From NCBI GenBank assembly GCA_036971715.1, contig JAVHJL010000002.1, positions 218,501-282,500 of the forward strand: a DNA stretch of 64,000 nt, read 5' to 3'. Positions within the stretch are counted from its first letter, which is position 1, and the number at the start of each line of letters is the position of its first letter. Both the position numbers and the translations under genes were made by a program. The DNA is from Arthrobotrys musiformis. Its lineage: Eukaryota; Ascomycota; Orbiliomycetes; Orbiliales; Orbiliaceae. The notes under the pieces are model-generated. The model saw only the letters and a program-made list of their open reading frames with translations. It was not told the origin of the DNA and did not search any database. Shown piece by piece: positions 13,736-25,711 of the stretch.

Positions 13736-16700
13736 ATGTTCTCCCTGAAGAGACTCGCCTTGCTGGCAACATTCCTTCTGCCTTCTCTTGTTAGTGGCGC
13801 GGCGACGGATACCTATCGAGATGCGGACGAAATGCAGTCGAGTTATTTGGACAATCACAACATGGATCCAGCTATTGTAGGCAGTGCAGCATTTGGTATG
13901 CTCTGGTCGAAAACCTACAAACCCGGCGAAAAGTTCTTTGCAAAGCCTCTCATCTTTACCTCGAGCAAGGGACTCAATGGCAACAAAGCTGTTGTCATTC
14001 TCTGTTCCGCGCTGAACAACATTTACATCGAGGATGCGAAGAGCGGAGGAACTATCACCACCCTAAGACAGCGAAATATAGGTGCAGCATTCACACAAGC
14101 GGACGCCGACAACTGCCCCGATCTTGGAGGTCCTGCTGGTATCATTGGAACACCCGTCATCGAACCGAACTCAGAAATCATGTATTTCTTCAGCAAATCG
14201 TATGCCGATATTAGTGGTGCGACTCAAGGCACAGCTAACGGAAGATATCGATTCCACGCCGTCGATATCAACAGTCCCACATTGGAAGACGTGTCGGGCT
14301 ACCCAATTATGATTGATGGCTCGATTGCTGACAATGACCCGGGAATCCACTTCCTTGGTGGAGTGCACCTGCAGCGCCCCTCCCTACTCATGAAGAATGG
14401 TGTGGTTTATGGTGGCTTCGGATCGGTAAGTGCTCGTATAATTGTTTATTTTGTTTGTCTTTTTTCTGGAAGGAGGAATTAGATCTTCCTGCGCCGTCAG
14501 ATGGTCTGATTTCGGACTTGACATGCCGAAACACTGCGCATCGCTAGAGCGCAATGCAGGCCGAAATTGGATGCCGCAAGGGTTACCCATTTAGGCTGAA
14601 GTTTGGGACTCGAGCTTGCGTTCTTGTTACTGGAGAGTTTCGCGCCTTGGCTCCCCACTTGGTCGGTCGCGATATCCTCCTACCCACTTGGGAAATGCTA
14701 CTTTGAGCTTCGGCAACACAGCGCCGCAGCTGCGCGGTCTGACTGGCACTTGCACTAAACACTGCACGTATTGCACATTGGCTAAACTATTGGTTGGTTT
14801 ATAGCACTGCGATAAATGGAACTTCACGGGGGCCGTAATTGGCGTCAACGTTGCCGAGAAAAGAGTTGTGACGTACTTCTCCACTGAAATCAGGCCGTGG
14901 CTATTGGAGGGCGGTCTCAACGACTGGTCGCAAAGTTCGGGACAGGGCGGCATATGGATGGGTGGATGCGGTCTCTCTTCGGACAGCGGTAGCAGATTCT
15001 TCTTCACCACCGGTAACGGGAAAGGAAAACAGGCACAGAAGGGACAGAGTCTGAATGGAAAGTCTGTCAAGCTCGCTACTTTGGGAGAAGCGGTTGTCAA
15101 CCTCAGAATTGGCAGCGATGGCAAAGTCGAGCTTCAGGACTGGTTTCAACCGTATGACTACGCGCTATTCGACAACAATGACGAAGACTTGGGCTCGGCG
15201 GGCCTCATGTTGCTCGATACCAATACCTTCAAGGGAACTGGTGTCAGCAAAATGGCTATCACTTACGGCAAGAACGCATATGTGAGTATCATATGACACG
15301 CCTCACCAAGAATAGTGTTAACTAATATTCGGTTCCGATAGATGTACGTCTTGAACGCCGACAACCTTGGTGGTTACGGTAATGGGCCTGGTGGTGGAGA
15401 CGGTGTTCTCCAAACCATCAACACCGGCGCTTCAACCTTCGGAGGGTCCGGGTCGTATCCTCTTGATGGCGGGTACATCTACTTTGTACCATCGACGACT
15501 CCAATTCAAGCATACAAACTCGGCTTCAAGGCCGATGGCACACCCCAGTTCTCTTTCGCCGGCGCCAGTGCTGACAAAATCAGCGGACGTATTGGGCCCC
15601 CAACCATTACTTCCTACAAAGGCCAGGCCGGTACAGGTATCGTCTGGGTCGCCGACAACAATGCAGGTTTGGTTGCATTCAAAGCTGTCCCGGAAAACGG
15701 CGTCCTGGTCAAACTCAATATCCCCGCAACTGGTGGCTTGAACAAGTTCCAGCGTCCGGCCTTTGGAGATGGAACAGTCTACGTTTCTACCTCAAGTGGC
15801 AAGGTCATGTGTCTAGGTAGCCCTGTCAATCTACCTCTAAATTGCACTGGAATCGATTTTGGGGACTCTCCTTTCGGTACTACGAAGTCCGGAACTGTCA
15901 CCTGTCAGACGACAACTAGTTTGAAGGTTAATTATATTGTGCTTGGAGACGGTCCATACACGGCCAACAATAGCACCCTGCCGACTGCCCAGCTCGCTGC
16001 TGGTGCGTCTTTCTCGTTCCAGGTTACTTGGAATGTTCCGGCGGACACGCCAGGCATCAGAACTTCGACGGTTACTATCAATGTCACCCCATCTGTGGCC
16101 AACCAGTTTACAAACAACGTCCCCGTTGGTCTCAAAGGTAATGTCGTGAGCGAAGGCGCATTCATTACGGTTTCGCCGGTTCATTATTCCTTCAATCCCA
16201 TTATTGTCGGAACCCCATCCGAACCCGAGGGCCAGGCTGGTACCTTTCAACTTGGAAACGCTGGTCTCCAGCCGCTCCAGATCCTTGGCTACTATTACTC
16301 AGAGGATGGTGAGACGTATCACAACATTACTACCAATAGTACGAACTCGGACTACAATATTGTTGGGACTGGGTTCAATGTGGAGGCCTCTTCGTTGCCT
16401 TCAATCGGAAGTACTATATCGCCAGGCTCCCAGACCACGGTTGCTATGCATTTCTACGCGGTAAATGGACAATCATCCGATTACGGAACAGCATTCTTCA
16501 TTTCAACCAACGGTGGTATCGGCCGTATTACATTGTCCGGGACAGCTTCCGCTTCGCCAAAGGCTGAAGTCGCGGTCGCTACTCCTGAAGGGTTCTGGAA
16601 CTTGAATTGGCGCGATACCCATGATTTCCACGAGTTGGAGGCTGTTCCAGGGAATGTTGCCATTCGTACGATGAGGGTCTGCAATAGAGGCGGTAGCCCC

Positions 16701-17468
16701 CTGGCGGTCACTAAATCTAAGCCCGTCTCCACTACTTATCTTTACGCAGATATCGAGACGGTCTTCCCAGAGGGTTTACAAATCGCACCAAACGAATGCG
16801 CTTATGGAAACGTAAGCTTTACTCCTGGTATCGCCTATATCAATACCCAGCCAAAAACTGTCACCGGCGCCTTCGTTCTTAACTTCAACGATGAGACCTG
16901 GGGAGGAGAAAACTTTGTCAACTTCCAAGGAACCATCATGCCGCGACAGATTGGTCCCCTCAACGGCGTTTTGGCCCTCTATCAATTTGCCGGCTGTTAT
17001 AAGGACTCGACATGCGGTAGCTCTGGTACATCACGTTGTTTCCAGCTAGCTGGTGGTTCGGACACAAACGACGCTGGTGAATGTATCGCAAAATGTCAAG
17101 CCCTCGGGAAACCTATTGCCGCCACTCAGTACACGAGGGAGTGCTGGTGTGGAACTGCCATGCCGCCACGATCTGCCCCAAGTTTTATCGATGATCTTGG
17201 TTTCCAATCCAAGTGCAACTACGTCTGCCCCGGTGATAAGAGCAGCCCGCTTCAGTTCTGTGGTGGCACTGGAACACTGATGAACGTCTACTATGATATG
17301 ACCAAGGTTTCCATAACCTCGACGGTCAGCAGCTCCACCATGAGCTCAACGACATCATCATCGCAGACTACAACGTCCCCAGTCGCCACTACCACAACGT
17401 CAGGTATCACCACATCGTCAGTCACTACCTCAACTTCGCTCACTACCACAACTTCATCCACGACGACG

Positions 17469-17508
<40 letters not shown>

Positions 17509-18614
17509 CGACAAGCTCTAGTCCGCTACCGCCCGCCGCGACTGTCCATAACCCTGGAAATGTTAACTATACCTGGATCGGTTGTGTCAGTGAGCCAGCT
17601 ACCGGACGTGCAATGACCGGCGGCCAAGTCCTTGGAAGCGAGGCCTCTACTATGACTGTCAAGCGCTGCCTCGAATACTGCTGGCCGAAGGTCTGGGTGG
17701 GTCTACAATATGCAGGTGAATGTTGGTGTTCCTCGGGCCCAGTAAACTTTGGAGACACGCTGCCAGACTCTCAGTGCAATCTGCTCTGTAAAGGAAATAC
17801 GACTGAATACTGTGGCGCTGGCAAGAAATTTGATCTTTACCAGTTGAGGTCCAATCTTACATCAAGCTCTTCAACTTCTACGACTACTAGCACAACCACA
17901 ACTCCTATAGTGGTAACGACCCTCAGCACTACTATATCTACCACTCCTTCCACTACCTCCTCCACTACCCCCTCCACTACCCCCTCTACTACTCCTTCTA
18001 CCACTCCATCTACCACTCCTTCTACAACTCCATCTACCACTCCTTCTACTACTCCTTCTACCACTCCCTCTACCACTCCCTCTACCACTCCCTCTACCAC
18101 TCCCTCCACTACCCCGTCAACTACCCCTTCAACGACACCATCAACTACCCCTTCGACAACGCCATCAACTACTCCAGCGACTACTGCACCTAGTACAACA
18201 TTCGTCTCGACTACTGCGTCCTCAGTTTCCGCGTCCACCACTTACGCTTTTGGCTACTACTCTCTTGGCTGCTATACCGAATACCCATCTCCTACCAAAC
18301 ACGAACTCCTCAAACTTGTAGCCAATGACACCATGAACGTCGAGGTTTGTCTGCAGGTCGCCAAAGCTAAGAACTATAATTATGCCGGCTTGGAGTACGG
18401 TCGAGAGTGTTGGGCTACAAGCTTGACAACTACGCCCCTCCTTACCCCGACAAGCGGAACAGCAGCTTGCACGATCAAATGTCTGGGTAATACCACCCAG
18501 TCTTGCGGTGGTCGAAATATGTTGAATTTATACTATTCCCCTACCTCCACAGCTACGGCGCTTAGAGTGAGACGCGCACCGAGGCAGTATGGTGACTACG
18601 GGATTGACGATTAG
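13736..18614 (+). CDS. Secreted beta-propeller protein with three WSC domains
   Basis: Large extracellular protein, 1479 aa from exons 13736-14425, 14805-15281 and 15342-18614 (all phase 0). Residues 1-21 form a signal peptide. Residues about 30-600 look like a PQQ/quinoprotein-type propeller (GGYIYFVPS, GTGIVWVADNNAGL, FGDGTVYVSTSSGKV). An ASH/Ig-like beta region with LDFGD-like blades (TGIDFGDSPFG) and a second such domain follow, to about residue 920. Three Cys-rich WSC domains then occur near residues 934-1043, 1130-1224 and 1361-1455 (RECWCG, GECWCSSG, RECWATS with CGG/YCG ends). They are separated by Ser/Thr linkers: a near-pure Thr run encoded by ACA repeats, and a long TTPS tandem array. 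WSC modules bind carbohydrate; the linkers should be O-mannosylated. There is no GPI signal at the C-terminus, so it is probably a wall-associated secreted protein. Catalysis is not evident. The third WSC has Ala where the others have Cys after Trp. Confidence 0.88.
17461..17511 (+). repeat. ACA/ACG triplet repeat encoding poly-Thr linker
   Basis: About 16 consecutive ACA/ACG-type triplets inside the WSC-protein reading frame, encoding an unbroken Thr run between WSC domains 1 and 2. Triplet length keeps the frame open when the tract expands or shrinks. Confidence 0.9.
17938..18183 (+). repeat. 12-nt tandem array encoding TTPS repeats
   Basis: About 20 tandem copies of a 12-nt unit (ACT-ACT-CCT-TCT variants) encoding Thr-Thr-Pro-Ser, the O-glycosylated stalk between WSC domains 2 and 3. 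Synonymous third-base variants fall in blocks (CCCTCT, CCTTCT, CCATCA), which suggests growth by local duplication. The reverse strand is also open through the array; that is a by-product of the repeat. Confidence 0.92.
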
Positions 18615-19230
18615 ACTGTTTGCCGTGTTGGGCATTTTGTTTTCTTGGAGTTAAGGCTTTGGTGATTTGGCTCTGGTCACATTTTTCATTATACCCGAGT
18701 TATACGAATATCCTTTTTTTTTACTTTTATTTTTAGCTCATTTCTCGGATATTTGGGTATCATCTTTATAATCATTACTTCTATGGACGCCCTTTATATC
18801 TATTTTCGAAGATCGATGAAAAATCTCAGGGTGTTTTAATGTATGACTACTTAGATAGACTTTATTCACAACGATAATATTCGCCGCACTTTCTATTTTC
18901 CCCTTGGGGGTTCCGGTTTAGGTCACTTGAGTTAGGCCGATGTTAATGTAGTAGATAGTCGAATGCAATGATAGACAAGTCATGGATTATATAATTATAT
19001 TTGAAATTCCAGTCAGCCAAACCACCACCATGCGTACGCTTACGCAATTCCACTACCCGCGCGGGAGCTTAAGGCTTTACCCAGCTCTGGTTTGCGAGAC
19101 AAGCCTAAGGTAAATCATCAACGCTAGTATAATCGTGATGGGCCGGCACTTTTCTTGTTTCTAGGCCACGATGTTAGTTCCATCGGCGCCCGCTCCCACA
19201 AACCATAGATTATATTGCATTATGGAACTT
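18615..19230. other. Intergenic, convergent 3' ends
   Basis: Between the WSC protein (+) and the orphan secreted protein (-). AT-rich, with T-runs typical of 3' UTRs. No coding sequence or repeat seen. Confidence 0.5.
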
Positions 19231-20202
19231 TTATCGCCCAAGCCCCGGTAGCTTCGGGAGAGGAGGAAGCCCGCCGGCACCACTTCCAGTAAGAATACCC
19301 CCTAGGCCGTCAAGAAGTCCGGTGCCAGCAAATTCGGCGAGTAGGCTAACACATCGCTGTGCTCCTGTTGATAGAGACTGAACATCATTTATCCCCCCTA
19401 GGACCACAAATAGCTCTCTTGTAGCCTTAACTTTCCCGAAGTAGTCTTCAGTAGTGAATTGTGCCGGCTCATCGAGCCTCCTTGGGGAGATCCCGTTTTC
19501 AAGAATGAAATCGAATTGCTATGAAACTTCTCGTTAGTGAAATTTTGGCTGCAGAAACCCTGGCATTCATTGAAATTTAGGCAAAGTTGGAGATGTGGAT
19601 AGATAACATACCACCACTGAGTCCTGCAAGCTGGTAACAGTAATCGGCGTTCCTTTGATCGTAGCCGGCGTCTTACTTCCGCCATAGACCGCGTCGTAAG
19701 ACTGGCTCTTGGTATCAGCAAGGATGTAACACGCTTGCTTTTCAATCTCTCTTAAAGCAAACGTGATGGCACCGTCAAGTTTAGAATAGTTGTCGTTGAA
19801 GTCTTTCCAGGAAACTGGTGATACACCAGCGGGCGGGGTCGCAGCAATGCCGTCGCGAAGCCGGGGGAATCGGACAGTAAGCTGTCGAAAAGCTTCTCGA
19901 ATGATATCAACGAGGATCTGGTCTCTGAAAGGGCATCTAGAACCCATTCCTTCTACTTTGTCGGTGGCCATAGGAAGGCACTCCGGGCTAGGTCTATACA
20001 GCTTCGCTTTGATTGAATTTCCCAATTCATCATATGCAGCTCGAACGAGAGTTAAATCTTCGAGAGTCGCGGGGTAGAACGGTGATATAGTCTCCCGACG
20101 TTGGAATATCTGAATAGGGTTTTTAAGCACTCTTGCAGTGCCCAGATGAAACAGAGCTACTCCGCCAATGGCAGCGTATTGGAGCATCGTCCGCGACTTC
20201 AT
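19231..20202 (-). CDS. Putative secreted protein, 292 aa, unknown family
   Basis: Two exons (19612-20202 and 19231-19518; phase 0, GT-AG) give 292 aa. The first 23-25 residues are hydrophobic after a short basic start (MKSRT, then AAIGGVALFHLG), consistent with a signal peptide. The middle is mixed helical (TLEDLTLVRAAYDELG, FRQLTVRFPRLRDG) with three or four Cys residues. The C-terminal 40 residues are Gly/Leu/Pro-rich, with two GxGG-type stretches and a PPLPKLPGLG end. I do not recognise a family. Codon flow is even across the splice site, so I believe the gene is real. It lies tail-to-tail with the WSC protein but nothing else links them. Function unknown; a wall or host-interface role is only inference from secretion. 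Confidence 0.72.
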
Positions 20203-22649
20203 TTTGTGTTTCTAATTTCAGATGTAGAACAAATTTTTAAAATATAATATTATCAAATGTGCTAAACGCTGCGCTGGAGAAGGAGCACTGCGTGATGTCG
20301 CGGATCTGACAGGTTGAATCTATCCACCCGGAGCATCGAAACGGCCCTTTTATAATTAATATCCCCGGCTGGGTATCCGAGTCCCCATATGTTTACCCCG
20401 AACTGATTTAAGTAGATCTGGATAATGCAAGAATTTCCTATCAAAATAGCAATATCCAAATCGTAGAGAACTTAGGGATGCTCGCTGACATGCGATGTCC
20501 ACCTTTGAGACCAGCGTTAAATTAGCTATTGTTTTCTATACGTATATACATACATACGCACATGTTAACTTCAGGCCGCCATGCCCCCTAATGTTATAAT
20601 AGGCCCCGAGCTGAGGCCAAACGTAGGACATACGCCTTGGGCTGAAATCCTATTTCACAAAGTTGGAAGTTTTAATGCAATTGATTGTTGGAAATTTCCG
20701 ATTTGAGATTGATATGTCATGGGGTAGTCGGGTGGTCCGATGGGTGATGCACGACCAGACTCCCAGACTAGCACGGCTATCAATTGATCAATTGATCAAG
20801 TTAAGACTCGGTTAGTTCTAAAGATTTTGTGGCAAATTTTTTGTTGTATAAATTCAATTTAATTGAGCAGTAGAGGGTCCGAGATTGACATAAATCTCGT
20901 TTAACTTTTGGTTGCACAGGATATAGATCCGAGCTCGAGACAAAATCGACTTCGGTCCAGACTCATGCTGAGTGGATTCACATTAATCGATTGTCCATAG
21001 ATATACTGTGCAACATGGAGTCGATCTAGAGCTACACTTGCGGATGACAGATGCAGCACCCTATATTACTGCCTATGTGTCGGATGACCCAACTCAATGT
21101 GAGGCTGACATATAAGACATGTATTCGTATACTACCAGCCGCTTACCTCTGTGTACGATTGGTACTACAAAGAAGGAGAAGAAGAAAAGAAGCTAACTCT
21201 TTTCAGGTAATCTCTGGGACCAATAGTTTAGTCTGGAGCCAATAGTTATACTAGATACCACGAGATCTCGAAACCATACTAAGCCTAATTCCTTACAACA
21301 TTGAATTATATTATATCCGCTTACCCGTGCATGTGTGTCTAGATGTTTTTTGTCAATGGTTTTTGGCGCCAGCGCAGCCACAGAATGCAAATTTTACCCA
21401 GCGATTGAATTACTCGCATAGTATTGTACCATGGTACCAAGGCACCCTACGGAACACTTGCAAGCTCCCGTGAAACGAAACATAGGTGGTAACCACTGGT
21501 CTCTAACCACCACATACGGTTATCACCGGCCTCATAACCAAATTCATCGCTAGCCAACACCTCTTAGAATAGCGGCTCCCAGACTGCCTTAGAGTCAATT
21601 GTAGAGCCGGATTACAACGTTTATTTTGTTACCACGGAGGAGTCTTGTGTAACCGACGTGACCAATTCAGTCTGCGTTGACACGAAAGAGCCTGCAACAC
21701 GAGGTGTTGACAATTTTCCAACACAACACATGGCAACAACGGCCTCACACGAGGCCAAATTGGTCTCAACACTGCGGCGTCGAGTGGCTCCCAGTGAAGC
21801 ACTCCGAAGCTGGCCCGTGGCATATGATGTCGATGGAAGTCATACTTTTGACTAAGGAACCAAGCTTTTGTGCGTTCCGCTCAATATATACTATACCTAC
21901 TTATATCTATGACGGCATTTTCATCTATGCCTGCCCCACTTTTAGTCGGAACGTTGACTTTGGACGAACATGAAACGGCCCTCAGGAACACCGGGCCGTA
22001 TTCAACACCAAGGCATACCCTTGGCCTGTTCGGGGTATTTTCTAGTTGCCGATCTAATAAATTCATCTAGCATACCTTCAACCTAATTATACCGCGATAT
22101 TAGCCGTTTTTATATGATGCAAGCCTTAAGGCATTCCTATTTGTATCTGGGTTCCTCAGACATAGGCGAATAATCACAAGACCGGCTCCCCCACTCGGAC
22201 CGTTCTCCGACTAGATATTAACTTGATCTAGGGCCAAGGCTCATGGCAGAATCGCAGTCAAAGCACATGACGAACTTGTTTTATATTTCCATCGGGACAA
22301 ACGAGAGCTGTGTCTCGACCCATATAGTAGACCGGCCCGACCATGATGTGATTAGGGCATAGGATATGGCATTTGAGGGAGTTTTTGATACTTGCCAACT
22401 ATCTTGGATCGAACTTGGAGGAAACCGAGATTTGGCAACTGGGCTGGGCGGACAATCTAACCAGGGAGGCATATCGAGTCCTTAGTCATGGTTTACTTGA
22501 AACTTGGAGTCCAGATGGAATGACAATAATTTAAAGAAGCTGTCGCCGCCTTGCAAGAGAAAGAGAGCTCGAGAGCATCGTGCTAACCAAGTAAACCACG
22601 GAACGGACTAGCTAGCAGAATCAAGAGCTCGCCGTCGTCAATCAGCAAG
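20203..22649. other. 2.4 kb divergent intergenic region
   Basis: Shared upstream region of the orphan secreted gene (-) and the beta-glucosidase (+). Short open frames only, none with motifs. No repeats or RNA genes recognised. Confidence 0.5.
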
Positions 22650-25600
22650 ATGCTGTCGTCGACTCTCTTCTTGACGGCTCTGGCCATGCCCGCGGCCTTC
22701 GCCCAGTCTACCCTTGACTGGGACGCCGCCTACACAAAAGCTACAACTATGCTAGGCAAACTTACTTTACAACAAAAAATCAACATGGTTACTGGTGTCG
22801 GTTGGCAAAAGGGCCCTTGTGTCGGAAACATTGCAGCTATCAGCAGCGCGGGCTTCCCAGGTGAGTAAAATGCTGCAATGTTGGAAAATCCTCTGGCAAC
22901 GCAAACAATAGTGATTGACGTCGTTTCGATACCCCAGGATTGTGTCTACAGGATGGGCCTGTTGGTGTCAGATATGCAAGCGGTGTCACCGCTTTCCCGG
23001 CAGCTATTCATTTGGTTTGTTCAATTAATTTCAACCAGAAACTTTTCGACAATCCTAACGAAAGGAAATTTCATAGGGTGCTACTTGGGACAGAGACCTC
23101 ATGAGGGCTCAGGGAGTAGCTATGGGTGAGGAATTCCGAGGAAAGGGTGTAAATATTGCACTCGCACCGGTATCCGGTGCCTTGGGGAAGATTCCACAGG
23201 TATATACACATGGCCATATCTAATCCAAACCCTTGGCAGACAAATTTTGACATGAGAGTAGGCTGGCAGAAACTGGGAAGGTTACAGCAATGACCCGTAT
23301 CTTGCAGGCGCTGGGATGACAGAAGTCATCACGGGTATGCAAAGTACCGGCGTTCAAGCTTGCGCAAAGCATTACATTGGAAACGAGCAGGAAAGAAACC
23401 GAGAAACTATGAGCAGCAATATTGACGACAGGACGATGCACGAGCTCTATCTCTGGCCATTTGCAGATGCTACTAAAGCAAATGTTGCAACTTTCATGTG
23501 TAGTTATAATAGACTGAACAGCAGCTGGGCCTGCGATAACGACTATGCGCTGAATACACTTCTAAAAGGAGAGCTAGGTAATTACTGCATACTCCCGCTC
23601 TGTTAAGGGTTTTAAATACAAGATATCGAGCTAACCAATGGCTACAACTACAGGTTTCAGAGGGCAGGTTCTGTCTGATTGGAATGCTAAAACCACCACC
23701 GGCGGTGCCACTCGTGGGCTGGACATGACCATGCCGGGCGACAACTTTGGAGACAATAACTTTGTTTGGGGACAAAACCTTTTGAACGCCGTGAACCAAG
23801 GCAGCGTATCCACTTCTCGTTTGGACGACATGGTAAAGCGCATCTTTGCCAGTTGGTATCTCGTCGGCCAGGACCAAAACTTCCCATCAGTGAGCTTCAA
23901 CTCCTGGAATAACAATGGCGGCGGCGATGTCTCGGGGAACCACAAGGACCTTGCTCGAACAGTAGCAGGCGATGGCATCATCTTACTGAAGAACGTCAAT
24001 AATGCACTTCCATTGAAGAAGCCGGCCTCGTTGGCTATCATTGGAAGGGATGCGATCAACAACCCAGCCGGTATAAACTCTTGTACCGACCGAGCATGCA
24101 ATGATGGCACTCTCGCAATGGTAAATTACTGCTTTTATTCATTCTACAAGGTGAGGGTGGTTACTAATTTAACGCAATCACTAGGGATGGGGATCTGGAA
24201 CCACCAATTTCCCTTATTTAATTGATCCGCTCACCGCCATAAACGCCCAAGCCCAAGCAGATGGTACTACGGTTGTTACGTCCACTACAGACAACGCCTC
24301 CCAGGGAGCTTCTGCTGCCCAGTCTGCATCTACGGCTATTGTATTCATCAACGCCAACTCTGGAGAAGGATATCTTACTGTACAGGGGAATAACGGAGAC
24401 AGAAACAACCTTGACCCTTGGAATAACGGAAACGATCTCGTAAAGGCCGTTGCTGCAGTCAACTCCAAGACCATTGTCGTAATTCACTCTGTTGGACCGA
24501 TTATTTTGGAGCAGTTTGTCGACCTTCCAAATGTCATTGCTGTTGTTTGGGCCGGGCTCCCCGGACAGGAGAGCGGAAACGGCCTCGTTGATGTCCTTTA
24601 TGGTAGCAAGGCCCCGGGAGGAAAGCTTCCATTCACGATTGCGAAATCACCATCAGATTATGGTACCAGCATCGTGAGCGGCGATGACAGTTTCCCGGAG
24701 GGTCTTTTTATCGACTATCGTCGATTCGATGCTCAAGGAATTACCCCGCGATATGAATTTGGCTATGGTCTATGTAAGTACAGGATTTCGAGTTTGATAT
24801 CGGGAGTGGAGGACGAGACTACGCTATACAGACACGCAGAGCTAACTATGCTGGATAGCCTATACCACGTTTTCATTCACCAACCTGGCGATTTCTTATA
24901 CCAGCACCACAACCGGGCCAATATCCTCGACTTCGAACGCCCCTGGTGGTTATCCTGCTCTTTATGAGCCAGTCGCAACGATCACGGCCCGCGTCACCAA
25001 TACCGGTAGCGTTACTGGCTCCGAAGTTGCACAACTTTACATTGGCCTCCCCGCAGGCTCTCCTTCTACGCCACCAAAACAACTTCGTGGCTTCCAGAAG
25101 CTCAAGTTGGCTTCTGGTGCCTCTGGTACTGTCACCTTCGTTCTTAAGAGGAAAGATCTAGCCTATTGGAATACCGCCTCTCAACGTTGGGTTGTCCCCA
25201 CTGGAAACTTCAACATTTTCATCGGTTCTAGCTCTCGAGATATCAGACTTCAAGGCACCATGGGCCCCAGCGGGAGCACTACAACCACAATTGGAGGTTC
25301 TACTTCCACTACCACGACTAGCTCATCGACAACAACTACCCGCACCACTACACCTTCAACTACGGTCACAACTACCCGCACCACTACACCTTCAACTACG
25401 GTCACGACTACTCGCACCACAACGACAGCGTCTACCACAACAGCACCTACCACTACAAGGACGACGACCGTAGCGACGACGACCCGCACTACGACAACGA
25501 TTATTACCACTACTCCGGCGCCAACCGAGGGTCCTCTGCAAAGCAAGTGGGGTCAATGTGGCGGAATAGGCTATACCGTAAGTATAACCCTGGAATTTTA

Positions 25601-25711
25601 CAATCTTAAAACGAATACAATACTGATCATAACTAAAAACAGGGCGCAAGCGTGTGCTCCCCGACGGCCACTTGCTCAACCTTGAACCCATACTACGCGC
25701 AGTGCTTGTAG
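22650..25711 (+). CDS. Secreted GH3 beta-glucosidase with C-terminal CBM1
   Basis: Cellulolytic beta-glucosidase that releases glucose from cellobiose and related glucosides outside the cell. Eight exons (22650-22860, 22938-23014, 23077-23199, 23262-23577, 23654-24120, 24185-24773, 24859-25577, 25643-25711) give 856 aa. Order: signal peptide (1-18); GH3 N-terminal barrel with GLCLQDGPVGVRY, GRNWEGYSNDPYL, CAKHYIGNEQE; the nucleophile Asp in VLSDWNAKTT; GH3 C-terminal sandwich with VWAGLPGQESGN and RFDAQGITPRYEFGYGLSY; FnIII-like domain (GSVTGSEVAQLYIGLP); Thr-rich linker; and a CBM1 cellulose-binding module (WGQCGGIGYTG ... CSTLNPYYAQCL). CBM1 on a GH3 is less common than on cellulases. The CBM1 is split by an intron after IGYT. 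All catalytic blocks are intact. Confidence 0.95.
25337..25408 (+). repeat. 36-nt tandem duplication in GH3 linker
   Basis: Two adjacent, nearly identical 36-nt units encode the same TTRTTTPSTTVT stretch of the Thr-rich linker between the FnIII-like domain and CBM1, followed by a decayed third unit. In frame, so it changes only linker length. Confidence 0.85.

Noticed and set aside
17837..18241. 134-codon minus-strand open frame with VVEGVVDG repeats
   Set aside because: It is the antisense shadow of the TTPS-coding array; the repeat lacks stops in all relevant frames.
25250..25546. Minus-strand Val-rich frame opposite the GH3 linker
   Set aside because: Antisense of the Thr-rich linker.
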